DNA of 64,000 nt from Cryptomeria japonica (taxonomy: Eukaryota > Streptophyta > Pinopsida > Cupressales > Cupressaceae), in NCBI RefSeq assembly GCF_030272615.1, contig NC_081406.1, positions 471,688,400-471,752,399 of the forward strand. Direction: 5' to 3'. Position 1 is the stretch's first letter. Every line of letters starts with the position of its first letter. A program made the translations under genes and the position numbers. This document shows, one piece after another, positions 11,661 through 22,437 of this stretch. The notes beneath the pieces were generated by a model. It saw only the letters and a program-made list of their open reading frames with translations, had not been told where the DNA came from and searched no databases.

Positions 11661-12988
11661 TGTTGGCATATGCGTAGAGTATGATGACATGATGATATTG
11701 TATGTTGTCATTGATGTCAATATGCTGAAGAGTGAACTGGTATATTGAAGTAAGCAACTGGCAAGAGAACCGGTATGATGTTGTGAAACAGTATATGTGA
11801 AAAAGTAAAGCGGTATGTTTGTCCAAGTGAATCGGTATGTTGGAATGTGAACCGGTATATGGAATGTTTTGTATCAAGGCTTCAAATGGTATGACTACCA
11901 GTTGGTAGTCTCAGCTTCAGGGTTTCCGGTTGAAGTATTCCATGCCTGTGTGATTCAACCGATGACATCGTGTGATGAGTTAGCATTGTAATGAAGACCA
12001 GATTGTGTTGCCATGTCAGCCTTGTGCGCGTGAAGGATCTTGCATGAAGGAGATTGATCCCATCTACCTTGGGAATGTGCGAAGTCTTTGTAAATGGTGG
12101 AGAACGCGTGATGGGTTATCAGCCTCCAAGAAGCGGTGAAGAAAGAACGTTAGAGAATGTCTTGAGATATGTTCAAGACTATTGTAATCAATGTAATATG
12201 TTCAACAGTTAGGATTGAACCGACTGAATTGCTTAACCTAAATGTTTAGGGTTTAGGGTTAATGCTACCAACCTATCTTTTTCCTATAAGGTCGATATTT
12301 TTTTCATGTTGAAGTTGTTGGCAAATGTCGTGTGTGTATCTAAGTGCAGAGATACGTGATTCTTGCCAGACCAGATAAAAGAATAGATACCTATAGAGTG
12401 TGATTGCATAAGGAAGGAACTAAAGTGGATTTGCATTGGCATTGAGTGTTGTTACCAGATCATTGTAATACCAATTGACCTCTAACCACTTCAACAGTTG
12501 AAAAATCCCTTAACAGGGTAGCTTTAATCAGCTTGTTGTAAATCCTTTAACAGGGTGACTCAAAATTATTGAGTTCTTAAAATCCTCTAACAAGGTAACC
12601 TTTAATAGGGTTTAACCCTTAACTGGGTATTTTAGCCATCCCTTAACCGGGTGATCCCTAGCAGGATCGGTTCTTAATAGAACCTATTGTAAAGTCTTTG
12701 ACTGGACTAGGCTCCTAACAGAGTGGACTTCAAAAGGGTTCAAAGAAAAACTTGTGGGTATTCATCCCCACCGTGGTTTTTCTCAGTTGGGTTTCCATGT
12801 GAAAAAAATATGTGTATTATGTGTGATGCTTTTCATGTGATGTTTTCTTATTTTTTGTCAAGCGGTAAGCATGTTGAAGCAATAGGTTTTTACATTTCTA
12901 TTGATGTATTACTAGTGTATGCATATGAGTGAAGTGGAAATAAGATGTTAGATTGTGTGGAAAGTTAAGAGTTACCGGTTTATGTCTT
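11661..12988 (+). repeat. 5' LTR of P1, 3'-truncated
   Basis: It starts TGTTGGCATATGCG and matches the P1 3' LTR until gtctt at 12988, where it joins integrase code. It holds repeated (a)ccggtat motifs at 11730-11860, a telomere-like tttagggtttaggg near 12248, a TATA-like cctataagg near 12285, and the mini-hairpin array at 12490-12735. Confidence 0.85.
12490..12735 (+). other. Mini-hairpin array in P1 5' LTR
   Basis: About ten consecutive short inverted repeats were found. Examples are TTCAAC-A-GTTGAA (12490-12502), CCCT-TAAC-AGGG (12507-12518), ACTCAA-AATTA-TTGAGT (about 12558-12574), GATCC-CTAGCA-GGATC (12653-12668), GGTTC-TTAATA-GAACC (12669-12684) and CTC-CTAACA-GAG. The same array lies in the P1 3' LTR (about 16360-16575) and in both P2 LTRs (about 58005-58225 and from 63870). 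Confidence 0.75.
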
Positions 12989-15286
12989 AGAACTGATCAA
13001 GGAGGAGAATTCACTTCCGGTGAATTCAACAAATACTGTGAAAAAAATGGCATCAAGAGGCAACTATCTGCCCCCCGAACTCCATAACAGAATGGCCTAG
13101 CAGAGAGGAACAACCGGACTGTGGTTGAAGCAACTAGAACTATGTTGATCCAAGGAAAAGTTGCTCTCAACTTTTGGAGAGAAGTGGTGAGCACTGCAGT
13201 CTACACAATGAACCAGGTACTCATCAAAAAGGGTAAGGATAAAACACCTTATGAATATTGGACTGGTAAGACACCAATGGTAAGCTACTTCAGAGTGTTT
13301 GGTAGCAAATATTATATCAAGAGTAGTGAACATCAGAGCAAGTTTGATGCTAAATGTGATGAGGGAATATTCCTAGGGTATTGCACCAAGAGTAAATCCC
13401 TCTTATGTTTCAACAATAGGTCTCAGAGAATTGTTGAAAGCATCAATGTTAGAGTTGATGAAACCTCTGAGAAACCTGAGGAAATCGGTAGTGAGCAAGT
13501 AAGAGATGAACCAGTGATAATCTTCTGGGAACCGGTTGCAAAACAGCCTAGCACCAGTAACAGTGCTCCTACACCGGTAGATGCTGATGCTGATGAAGAT
13601 GAGGATGAAGAAGAAAAGCAAGAGGAATCTGTTAAGATCATCCCCTGGTATGTAAAGCTTAATCATGATCCAAAGTAGATCATAGGAGATAAGGATGCAG
13701 GAATTCTTACAAGAAGAAGGGTCAGAGAAAAATCTTGCATGATCTCTAAATTTGAGCTTAAATCATTTAAAGAGGCACATAAAGATGAAGATTGGATCAA
13801 GGCAATGGAAGAGGAACTTCACCAAATAGAAAAGAATGGTACATGGTCTTTGGTACCCAGACCGGAGCATAAAAATGTCATTGGCACCAAATGGGTTTTC
13901 AGAAATAAGCTGAATGAAGATGGCTCAGTGGTTAGAAACAAAGCCAGACTAGTGTGTAAAGGATATGCCCAAGAAGAAGGAGAAGACTATGGAGAAACCT
14001 TTTCTCCTGTAGCCAGATTGGAAGGAGTTCGTATGCTTCTTCTATGCAGCTTTTAAGGGATTCAAAGTACATCAAATGGATGTAGAATCTGCATTCCTGA
14101 ATGGAATACTTGAAGAAGAGATGTATATAGAGCAACCAGATGGGTTTGCCCTATCAGAAGACAGTAACATGGTGTGTAGGCTACATAAAGCCTTGTATGG
14201 ACTAAAGTAGGCACCTAGAGCATGGTATGAATGCCTACACTCCCATCTTGTGAAAATTGGATTTGAAAGAACAAGTGAAGATAGAAATATCTACTTGAAA
14301 TCAGAAGGAGATCATATTCTGATCTGTGAAGTATTTGTTGATGACATTATCTTTGGTGGAGATGACAAGATGAGTCATGATTTTGCAGATGAGATGAAAA
14401 AGGAGTTTGAGATGTCACTTATAGGGGAGATTAAGTTTTTCATTGGACTACAGATTCAACAAATGAAAGATGGAATCTTTATCACTCAGTCCAAGTATGT
14501 CAAAGAAGTGTTGAAGACTTTTGGCATGGAAGACAGCAAACCGGTTGGTACACCGATGGTGACCGGTTGTAAATTATCAAAAGAGGATAACTTAGTGTTG
14601 GTAAATGAGAAAGAATACCGATCAATGATTGGTAAATTGCACTATGTAGTACATAGCAGACTGGATATTGCACATGCAGTAGGCATTACTGCACAGTTTC
14701 AGAAAAGCCCAAGAGAATCCCACTTGGTAGCAGTCAAGCGGATTCTGAGATATCTGAAGGGAACTATTGACTATGGATTATGGTATCCATACAGTAATGA
14801 TTTCAACCTGAAAGTGTTTACAGATGCTGATTGGGCTGGTAATGTGGACGACCGAAAGAGCACAACCGATGGTGCATTCTTTCTTGGTGGTAGACTAGTC
14901 TCATGGATGAGTAAAAAATAGAGTTGTATCTCTCAGTCTACAATAGAAGTGGAGTATGTTGCAACTTTTATGAATTGCACTCAAACAATTTGGATGAATC
15001 ATGTATTAAATGGCTTCAAAGTTCTTGTATCTGAACTGATAAGTATATTTTGTGACAATACAAGTGCAATTAACATCTCAAGAATCCGGTTTTACATTCT
15101 AGAACCAAGCACTTTGAGCTCAAATATCATTTCTTGAGAGAAAAGGTTTAGAACAAAGAGGTTGTATTGGAACATGTTTCCAGTAAGGAGCAGTTAGCAG
15201 ACATATTCACCAAGCCTCTACCAAAGAATACATTTACCTATCTAAGATGTGAATTAGGGGTGTTGCCCCTTCAATAGGTGAACTAA
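12989..15286 (+). pseudogene. P1 pol: integrase, RT, RNase H
   Basis: The reading begins RTDQGGEFTSGEF in the integrase core. It continues with AERNNRTVV and VFGSKYYIK, an acidic DADADEDEDEEE linker, the RT motifs GTKWVF and [11 protein letters not shown], then RNase H (FTDADWAGNVDDRKSTTDGA) and ends near 15286. In-frame stops include TAG at 13676-13678, 14208-14210 and 14919-14921. At all three the sister element P2 has CAG (Gln), so they are C-to-T changes. There are also a TAA near 13085, a frameshift near 14030 and another near 15078. The product would be inactive. Confidence 0.85.
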
Positions 15287-15529
15287 AGGTGTGTGTTCCA
15301 TATCAGTTAGGACTTACATTGATATATCTAATTCAGGGTTGGTAAGTTGAAGGATGCTACTCCTTAGGGGGAGTAGCATAGTAGAATATAGATGTATATG
15401 CCTCCACTTTGGCATTGTTGTCAAAGGGGGAGAAGATGTGAAGCAGAGAAGATATTTGCAGTATTGGGGGAGAAGATGTGAAGCGAAGAGATATCTTTGT
15501 ATATTGCCATCAATGCCAAAGGGGGAGAT
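15287..15529 (+). promoter_or_regulatory. P1 3' UTR with two polypurine tracts
   Basis: The sequence gttgtcaaagggggagaag is near 15417-15434 and the main tract caatgccaaagggggagat is at 15511-15529, directly before the 3' LTR. Between them a gatgtgaagc-g-gagaagatat unit repeats. Confidence 0.7.
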
Positions 15530-17009
15530 TGTTGGAATATGTGCAGAGTATGATCACATGATGATATTGTATGTTGTCATTGATGTCAATATGCTGAAGA
15601 GTGAACCGGTATATTGAAATAAGCAACTGGCAAGAGAATCGGTATGATGTTGTGAATCAGTATATGTGAAAAAGTGAAGTGGTATGTTTGTCCAAGTGAA
15701 CCAGTATGGTAGAATGTGAACCGGTATATGGAATGTTTTGTATCAAGGTTTCATATGGTATGACTACCAGTTGTTAGTCTCAGCTTCAGGGTTTCCGGTT
15801 GAAGTGTTCCATGCCTGTGCGATTCAACCAATGACATCATGTGATGAGTTGGCATTGTAATGAAGAGCATATTGTGTTCGCATGTAAGCCTTGTGCGCAT
15901 GAAGGAGCTTGCATGAAGGAGATTGACCCTATCTACCTCAAGAATGTGGGAATTCTCTGTAAACGGTGGAGAATGCGTGATGGGTTATCAGCCTCCAAGA
16001 AACGGTGAAGAACGAACGTTGGAGAACATCTTGAGATCTGTTCAAGACTGTTGTAATCAATGCAATATGTTCAACGGTTAGGATTGAACCAACTGAATTT
16101 CTTAACCTAAATGTTTAGGGTTTAGGGGTTATGCTACCGACCTATCTGTTTCCTATAAGGTCGATGTTTTTTTCATGTTGAAGTTGTTGGCAAATGTTGT
16201 GTGTGTATCTAAGTGCAGAGATATGTGATTCTTGCCAGACCAGATAAAAGAATAGATACCTGCATAGTGTGATTGCAGAAGGAAGGAACTAAAGTGGATC
16301 TGCATTGGTATTGAGTGTTGTTACCAGATCATTGTAATACTTGTTGACCTCTAACCACTTCAACAATTGAAAAATCCCTTAACAAGGTAGCTTTAACCGG
16401 CTTGTTGTAAATCCTTTAACAGGGTGACTCAAAATCATTGAGTTCTTAAAATCCTCTGGCAAGGTAACCTTTAACAGGGTTTAACCCTTAATCGGGTGAT
16501 CCCTAGCAAGATCGGTTCCTAATAGAACCTATTGTAAAGTCTTTAACCGGACTAGGCTCCTAACATAGTGGACTTCAAAAGGGTTCAAAGAACAGCTTGT
16601 GGGTATTCATCCCCTCCATGGTTTTTTCTAGTTGGCTTTCCACGTGAAAAAAATATGTGTGTTATGTGTGATGCTTTTTATGTGATGCTTTGTTATTTTC
16701 TGTCACGCAGCAAAGCATGTTGAACCAGTAAGTCTTTACATTTCTGTTGATGTATTACTAGTGTATGCATATGAGTGAAGTGGAAATAAGATGTTAGATT
16801 GTGTGGAAAGCTAAGAGTTACAGGTTTATGTCTTTTACATTCTTATTGTGTTTAACCGGCAGTAATCTAGTTTAGACCGGTGTTATTGCTTGCCAGTCAA
16901 GTGTAGTGTTTTCAATCAAACCGGTTCAAGGAAAAGTGTTTTTGTCTGTACTGATTCACCCCCCCTCTCAGTACCAGTTTGGTACTAACTGTTCATCATT
17001 GATTCATCA
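15530..17009 (+). repeat. 3' LTR of P1
   Basis: This is a complete LTR of 1480 bp, TGTTGGAATATG...TTGATTCATCA. It carries the ccggtat repeats, telomere-like motif, mini-hairpin array and attcaccccccctctcag end signature. It is followed by the TSD copy atata. Confidence 0.9.
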
Positions 17010-17271
17010 ATATATATAGGTGAGGTGAAATGAGATAATCTAGGAAAGCTACAACAAACTATGATGGTAAAAAATGAGTCCTCATTGACTTAGAACTTGT
17101 ACTGCATATTCTTGATGCAAAAATATGAATACAAAATGACTCTTGGAGTATCAAAATCTAATTGCACAGATGTACCTACAACTTTAGGAATGTGAAAACT
17201 ACCAAGTATCACCATACACTCCATTATGATCCCACTTCATGGATTCCCCAAACTTTTGCAGGGCAATCTGA

Positions 17272-19270
17272 TGCAGAGGTCGACAGGGGAAGCACAATTA
17301 AGCCCTAACTCCAACCTCTTGGAGATGATCAATCCCTTTTGTTCACTCTGACCTAGTGAACAATATCACCTTACTTAGCATGCTAAGGTTGATGGCTGAC
17401 TAGCCTACTTAGCAAAACATGAAAATACTTGAACCCTTCAGTTTAGGGAGTGGACAAGGTTCCCCTATCTTGTTTTAGACTTGTTTTGATCAACCGAGTT
17501 GATCCCTAATAGCTCCTAGACCCACAACACCCAAGTGCTACTATACTATCATACCAGACTGAATTCAACTTGTAGCCCTCCAAACACTATTTTCTACAAA
17601 ATAACCTCAACTCTTCCAAAGGATAGTACCCTTTATGGAGTACTTTCAAATTCCAAAAGGGCAGGCTCCAACTCCTTTTGTACACCTCTGAACTCCTCTA
17701 GGCCAGACATGCCTAATAGGGGTAACTAGGTCTGGTTCTAAAGCAACAAACTGCAAATGAATTTATAAGGATAAATAAACATTTAGTTCAGGTCTAAGGA
17801 TGCTCCTATACACACACTCCAACCTTAGATCGGTTCAGTCCACTCCTGAAGTTCTTCTGCAATCCTATTTCCTAAATTCTGAAACCAATCACATGGGCAT
17901 GCTTGGCCTAGGGTATGGTGTGGAACCTAAGTGCTGAAACTTCCTAGGTTGCAACTACTATATTCCTAATGTACATTTATCTAACTTGAACTCCTCTAAT
18001 GGTTGTTGTGGTCCAATGCAGGAATCTCAAGTTAGAGCCATTGTTGGATGAGACCCTGATTGCACTTCACCTTGGTTGTCAGACTAGAGCAGAAGAATTT
18101 CTGACTCAGATGTGTCCATCTAGACCCTAAGCCAATTGAAACCAAATGGAATTACACAATTATAAACCTTCATGCCCATGCCAAGTCCTACCAATGCAAC
18201 TTATTGATTTTTTCCAACACAACAGATGTTTTGTGAAACCTGCAATTGTATTTCCATCTGCACCAAAAGATCAATTTACATTCGTTGAATCAATCCGCTC
18301 CTCTTGGAAGTGATTCAAACTTGTTCAAATAGGTCTCCACCAATGTCCTCAACCAAAATACAAACCAGCTTAGCCGTTGGGAGGAGTTGGGAGACCGAAT
18401 TCCTATTCGGTTACATTTTCTGGTAGTTGGCAACTTCCATTAGGTCATCGATATAGGTCGAAAACATGACCTTCGATGCCCGATGGCCAGTTTTACAATC
18501 ATGCAGTTCTATCGGGTCATTGGAGTAGCTCAAAACTCTCCATCTGATGTCCAATGAAATGTTCTCAAGGTGGTGAGCTTTTCCATCGGCTCTTCGGGAT
18601 AACTTAAACACCTGCTTTGCCGATGCCCGATTTCGGGGTAACTCAAACACCCATTTTGCCGATGCCCAATAACTAGTGGACACAAGTCTGCTTTTCCATT
18701 GGGTCATTGGGATGACTTTAAAACAACTTCTCTGATTGTCAATGCCAAAACTCCAAGTGTGCTAACTTATCGGGTCATCGGGGTAAGTCAAGATCCTCGA
18801 CTCCCGATCCTCGATGCCAACTCTTTCAGTATGCTACGTTATCGGGTCTTCGCGAGTGGAGAAAAACAACTACACCGATACTTGATGAAAACTCCTTTGG
18901 AATGTCACCCCCCCATCAGGTTATCAGGTGGTACTCAAAATGGGTTACACCGATACCCGATGACAATTCTTCAAGAAGGCAACTCTATCGGGATAAGTTA
19001 CGGTGATAGTGCAACTTTTACAACTTTTTGCAACATTTGGTCTATCGACTATTTATGCATTTTCCTACATTCCAAAGGTTTCCAAATGAACCCTAAGCAC
19101 ACAAGACACCCAAAAAATTGACTCTTCCTAGTCTACCGTAGATCTGTTGACCAAGTTTGACCAAGTGGTTTATAGGTGTACCAACTTGACAATTGGTCTT
19201 ACAAAAATGGATCTTTATTACAACAACCATGAAAATGGAAAAGGGGCTTCATTCTTGGGGTGCTCCTGCA
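17272..19270 (-). repeat. Probable 3' LTR of G2 with degenerate tandem repeats
   Basis: On the minus strand it would start TGCAGGAGCACC, just after aatagggggagtatgg, and end ...GACCTCTGCA, giving about 2.0 kb. Within it, 18430-19010 holds about eight diverged repeats of roughly 50-75 bases around atcgggtcatcggggtaa and cgatgcc. No second LTR is present for comparison, so the ends are tentative. Confidence 0.5.
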
Positions 19271-19290
19271 CCATACTCCCCCTATTGGTT

Positions 19291-19431
19291 TTAAGTCAAG
19301 TTCCTACTTAAGTGTAGCTCTTGCAATGTGGTATCATACTTGAGGATTGTCTGCTCATCCATCCAAGTGGCATCCAAGTCTGGCAAACCTCTCCACTTGA
19401 CTAGATATTCCTTGTAGGTGTTCTTCCTGGT
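19291..19431 (-). pseudogene. G2 chromodomain
   Basis: Downstream of the integrase frame, and in the same frame after a TAA at 19432-19434, the minus strand reads TYKEYLVKWRGLPDLDATW and ends at a stop at 19291-19293. The YLVKW core and the following W are the hallmark of a chromodomain at the C-terminus of chromovirus integrase, which is thought to steer integration to marked chromatin. The interrupting TAA probably replaces CAA (Gln). Confidence 0.75.
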
Positions 19432-20631
19432 TTATTTTACCACTTTAGTTTCCAACACTTTCTCCAACTGGAGTGGTTGGCTAGGTGGAAGGTCCTTCAA
19501 CCATTTAACTTGTTCATCATTAGCTTCCTGCAAAGAATTGTTATCACCTGCAATACTCCTGAATGGAGTGAGATCACAAACATTAAAAATAGGAGAAATA
19601 GCAAGATTAGGTGGTAGAGAGATTTCATATGCATTATCTCCAAACATATGGATGATTTGGTAAGGACCAATCTTCCTCATCTGCAACTTGGTGTACTTGT
19701 CTTTAGGCAACCTTTCTTTGTTCAAATAAGCCCACACTTGATCTCCTATTTTGGAACTGACATATCTTTTTCTGTGATCTGCATGTACCTTATACTTCTC
19801 TGTAGTAAATTTCAAAGTCTCCTTCACCTGCTCATGAACTTGTTTGATAAACTCTGCCAAATCTTCTCCTTGGGCACTTTCTTTGAAATCATTTGGTAGC
19901 TCTCTTAACTCCATCACCCCTCTAGGATGAATATCATAGTTAATTTGAAAAGGAGTTTTTCCAGTGCTCTTGTTAATAGTATCATTAAATGCAAATTCTG
20001 CCTGTGGAAGAATTGAATCCCAAGCTTGTGCATACTGCTTGGTTAGACATCTGAGTAGGTTTCCAAGAGACCTATTTATGACTTCATTCTGCCCATTTGT
20101 CTGAGGATGGTAGGCAGAACTGAAAGAAAACTTTGTGCCTAACTTCTTCCAAAGAGTTCTCCAAAAATGGCCTTGAAACTTTACATCTTTGTCTAGGATG
20201 ATTGAGGAAGGCAATCCATGGATTCTGACTACTTCCTTAAAGAATAAATTTGCAATGTGAGATGCATCATTTGTGGACTTGCAGGGTACAAAATGTGCCA
20301 TTTTACTGAATCTGACTGCAATGACAAAAATGCTATCAAACCCTTGTCTTGTCCTAAGCAAACCCATAACAAAGTCCATACTCACACTATCCCATGATTT
20401 TGTTGGTATTGGCAATGGTTGGTAAGGGCCTTGATTTGTGCTAAATCCCTTAGCTCTTTGACCTATTGTGCATGACTCTACAAACTTCCTAATGTCTGTC
20501 TGCATTCTAGGCCAAAAGTAGTGCCTCCTAACCAACTCTAGTATTTTATCAATACCAAAATGGCCTCCCATGGGACCAGAATGTTTCTCCTTAATGAGAT
20601 TTCCTCTCATTGAACACTTTGGAATACACAA
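19432..20631 (-). CDS. G2 integrase (399-codon open frame)
   Basis: This is the longest clean piece of G2. It contains the HHCC region end (HFGIDKILELVRRHYFWP), the core with MDFVMGLLRTRQGFDSIFVI and SSAYHPQTNGQNEVINRSLG, and a C-terminal domain (RKIGPYQIIHMFGDNAYEI). The second catalytic Asp context reads IILDKDVKF. A TAG at 20632-20634, just upstream, cuts it from RNase H; Gln is expected there. The stretch runs on to the chromodomain after a TAA. In the intact polyprotein this enzyme inserts element DNA into chromatin. Confidence 0.8.
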   Translation of the reverse strand: MCIPKCSMRGNLIKEKHSGPMGGHFGIDKILELVRRHYFWPRMQTDIRKFVESCTIGQRAKGFSTNQGPYQPLPIPTKSWDSVSMDFVMGLLRTRQGFDSIFVIAVRFSKMAHFVPCKSTNDASHIANLFFKEVVRIHGLPSSIILDKDVKFQGHFWRTLWKKLGTKFSFSSAYHPQTNGQNEVINRSLGNLLRCLTKQYAQAWDSILPQAEFAFNDTINKSTGKTPFQINYDIHPRGVMELRELPNDFKESAQGEDLAEFIKQVHEQVKETLKFTTEKYKVHADHRKRYVSSKIGDQVWAYLNKERLPKDKYTKLQMRKIGPYQIIHMFGDNAYEISLPPNLAISPIFNVCDLTPFRSIAGDNNSLQEANDEQVKWLKDLPPSQPLQLEKVLETKVVK

Positions 20632-22437
20632 CTATCCCCCTTCGAACAATAAGCCATTCTGAATCATATAATCATAATACAAAGTGTGATATGCATCAGA
20701 AAGAGTAATGCAAACCTCATATATCTCACCAAAATCTGCATCATCTTTGTATAGGTCTTTGAGGACATCAATCCCAATACTGTGGATCTGAACCTCATGC
20801 ACTAAATGGACTCTCCTACTGAGTACATCTACCACTTTATTTTGTGTTCCCTTCTTGTGTTTTATAGTGAAGGTATAGGCCTACAACTGCTCAACCCACT
20901 TCATATGTCTGCAACTTAGTTTCTCCTGTCCATTCAAGAAGCTTAATGCATGGTTGTCAGTGAAGACAATAAATTCTTAGGGCAAAAGACAACGCCTCCA
21001 CTTTTTAAGTGCTTGCACCATTGCATACAGTTCCAAGTCATATGTACTATGCTTTTGTTTAGCTTCATTCAATTTTTCAGAAAATAATGCAACCGGCCTA
21101 CCTTCTTGGCTAAGGACTGCTCCAATGGCCAAATTACTTGCATCTGTTTCTACTGTGAATAGTTTATTGAAATCAAGAAGTGTAAGGATAGGAAATGTTG
21201 CCACTCTACCTTTCAGGTATTTAAATGCTTCCTCTGCTTTGGTTGTCCATTCAAACTTTACCTTTCTTCCTCCCTTGATGGTGTCAAGGAGTGGTGCACA
21301 GATGTGACTGAAATTTTTAATGAATTTCCTATAGAATGCTGCCAACCCATGAAAGCTTATCACCTCTCCCAGTGTCCTTGGTGTTGGCCAAGTCAAGATG
21401 GCATCTACCTTCTCTAGATCCATCTTCAAAGTACCTTTGGATATCACAAATCCCAAATATATTAGTTCTTCCTGCATGAAAACACATTTTTCCAGATTTA
21501 TCAACAATTTTTGTTCATGAAGTCTTTTTAAGACTTGACTGAGATATTCCAAGTGCTCTGCCTTGGTCTTATTGAAAACAAGTATATCATCAAGATATAC
21601 AAAAACAAACTTTCCATTGAAGTCCCGAAGAACTTCGTTCATCAATCTCATGAATGTGCTAGGTGCATTACTAAGGCCAAATGGCATGACAAGCCATTCA
21701 TATAATCCCTCTATGGTTTTAAATGCAGTTTTCCACTCATCTCCTGGCCTTATCTGGATCTATTGATAGCCTGATTTAAGGTCTATCTTTGAAAATTAAC
21801 ATGCACCTCCTAATTGATCCATTAGATCTTCAATCCTTGGAATTGGGAATTTGTATTTGATTGTTATTTTGTTCACTGCCCTAGAATCAGTGCATAGCCT
21901 CCATTTTCCATCCTTTTTAGGGGTTAATGCACTAGGGACTGCACATGGGCTCTTACTCTTTTGAATCAACCCTTTATCCAATAGATCCTGGAGTTGTCTT
22001 GAGACTTCTCCAGTCTGATCAGGGGTAAGCTTATAAGCTACTTTGTTAGGTAGTGAAACACCAAGTATGAAGTCAATGTGATGACATACATCTCTTAAAG
22101 GTGGTAGGACATTTGGCATGTCTCCTACAACTACACCTTTGTTAATGTTGAGAAGTTCTTGCACTTATTTGGGTACCTCCTTAGGGTTTTCCCACTCCTT
22201 GGGCTTCAAGATTAAGGCATAGGCTCTTTTGGCTTCTTTTATGGTTTCTACCATCTCCCTTTCTCCTACCAATAATACCATTGGTTCATTTTGTTTTTCA
22301 TTCCTCGGGTCAGGCAGTGGTTTCATGGTGTATACATTTCCATCCTTGTTGATGGTATAAGTATTTTTCATCCCATCATTTTGTGCCTTGAGATCATACT
22401 GCCAAGGGCGGCCTAACAACAAATGACACACATCCAT
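20632..22437 (-). pseudogene. G2 reverse transcriptase and RNase H
   Basis: The pieces are a pre-RT linker (22165-22437), RT fingers (KKDGKWRLCTDSRAVNKIT, in 21796-22164), palm [20 protein letters not shown] and catalytic box [10 protein letters not shown] (20977-21687), RNase H with [17 protein letters not shown], and a tail with VDVLSRR (20632-20835). The frame is kept for long stretches, but stops lie near 22165, 21762, 20977 and 20883. Several read TAG or TAA where the family has Gln. The YLDD catalytic box itself is intact. Confidence 0.85.

Larger units (their letters stand above)
11661..17009 (+). mobile_element. Element P1: copia element with internal deletion
   Basis: It is bounded by a perfect 5-bp TSD, atata (11656-11660 and 17010-17014). 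The layout is a 5' LTR lacking its last 175 or so bases, then pol from mid-integrase onward, a 3' UTR with two polypurine tracts and a full 3' LTR. Compared with its sister P2, about 2 kb covering the LTR end, primer site, gag, protease and integrase N-terminus is missing at 12988/12989. It lies inside the M1 5' LTR. Confidence 0.9.
5477..17056 (-). mobile_element. Element M1: decayed copia element, minus strand
   Basis: Reading right to left: 5' LTR (9470-17056, interrupted by S1 and P1), primer-binding site (9457-9468), gag, protease, integrase, reverse transcriptase and part of RNase H, where element A interrupts it at 5476/5477. The 3' LTR lies beyond A outside the window. All coding parts carry several stops and frameshifts, so this is one of the older layers. 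The right LTR edge at 17056 (minus-strand TGTTGTAGC) is inferred from the CA/TG rule and from the resulting LTR length of about 1.0 kb. Confidence 0.7.
9470..17056 (-). repeat. 5' LTR of M1, split into three pieces
   Basis: The pieces are 9470-10274, 11482-11660 and 17015-17056, separated by solo LTR S1 and element P1. On the minus strand the LTR ends ...TATGTTCAACA next to the primer-binding site, with the usual C-run and tctcattcc near that end. The pieces sum to about 1.0 kb, in line with the LTRs of A and B. The far edge at 17056 is an inference. Confidence 0.65.

Noticed and set aside
13403-13666. Minus-strand open stretches rich in Ser or Phe/Ile opposite P1 (and 60906-61199 opposite P2)
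   Set aside because: They are the antisense of the acidic DADADEDEDEEE linker of the P polyprotein; no independent gene signal.
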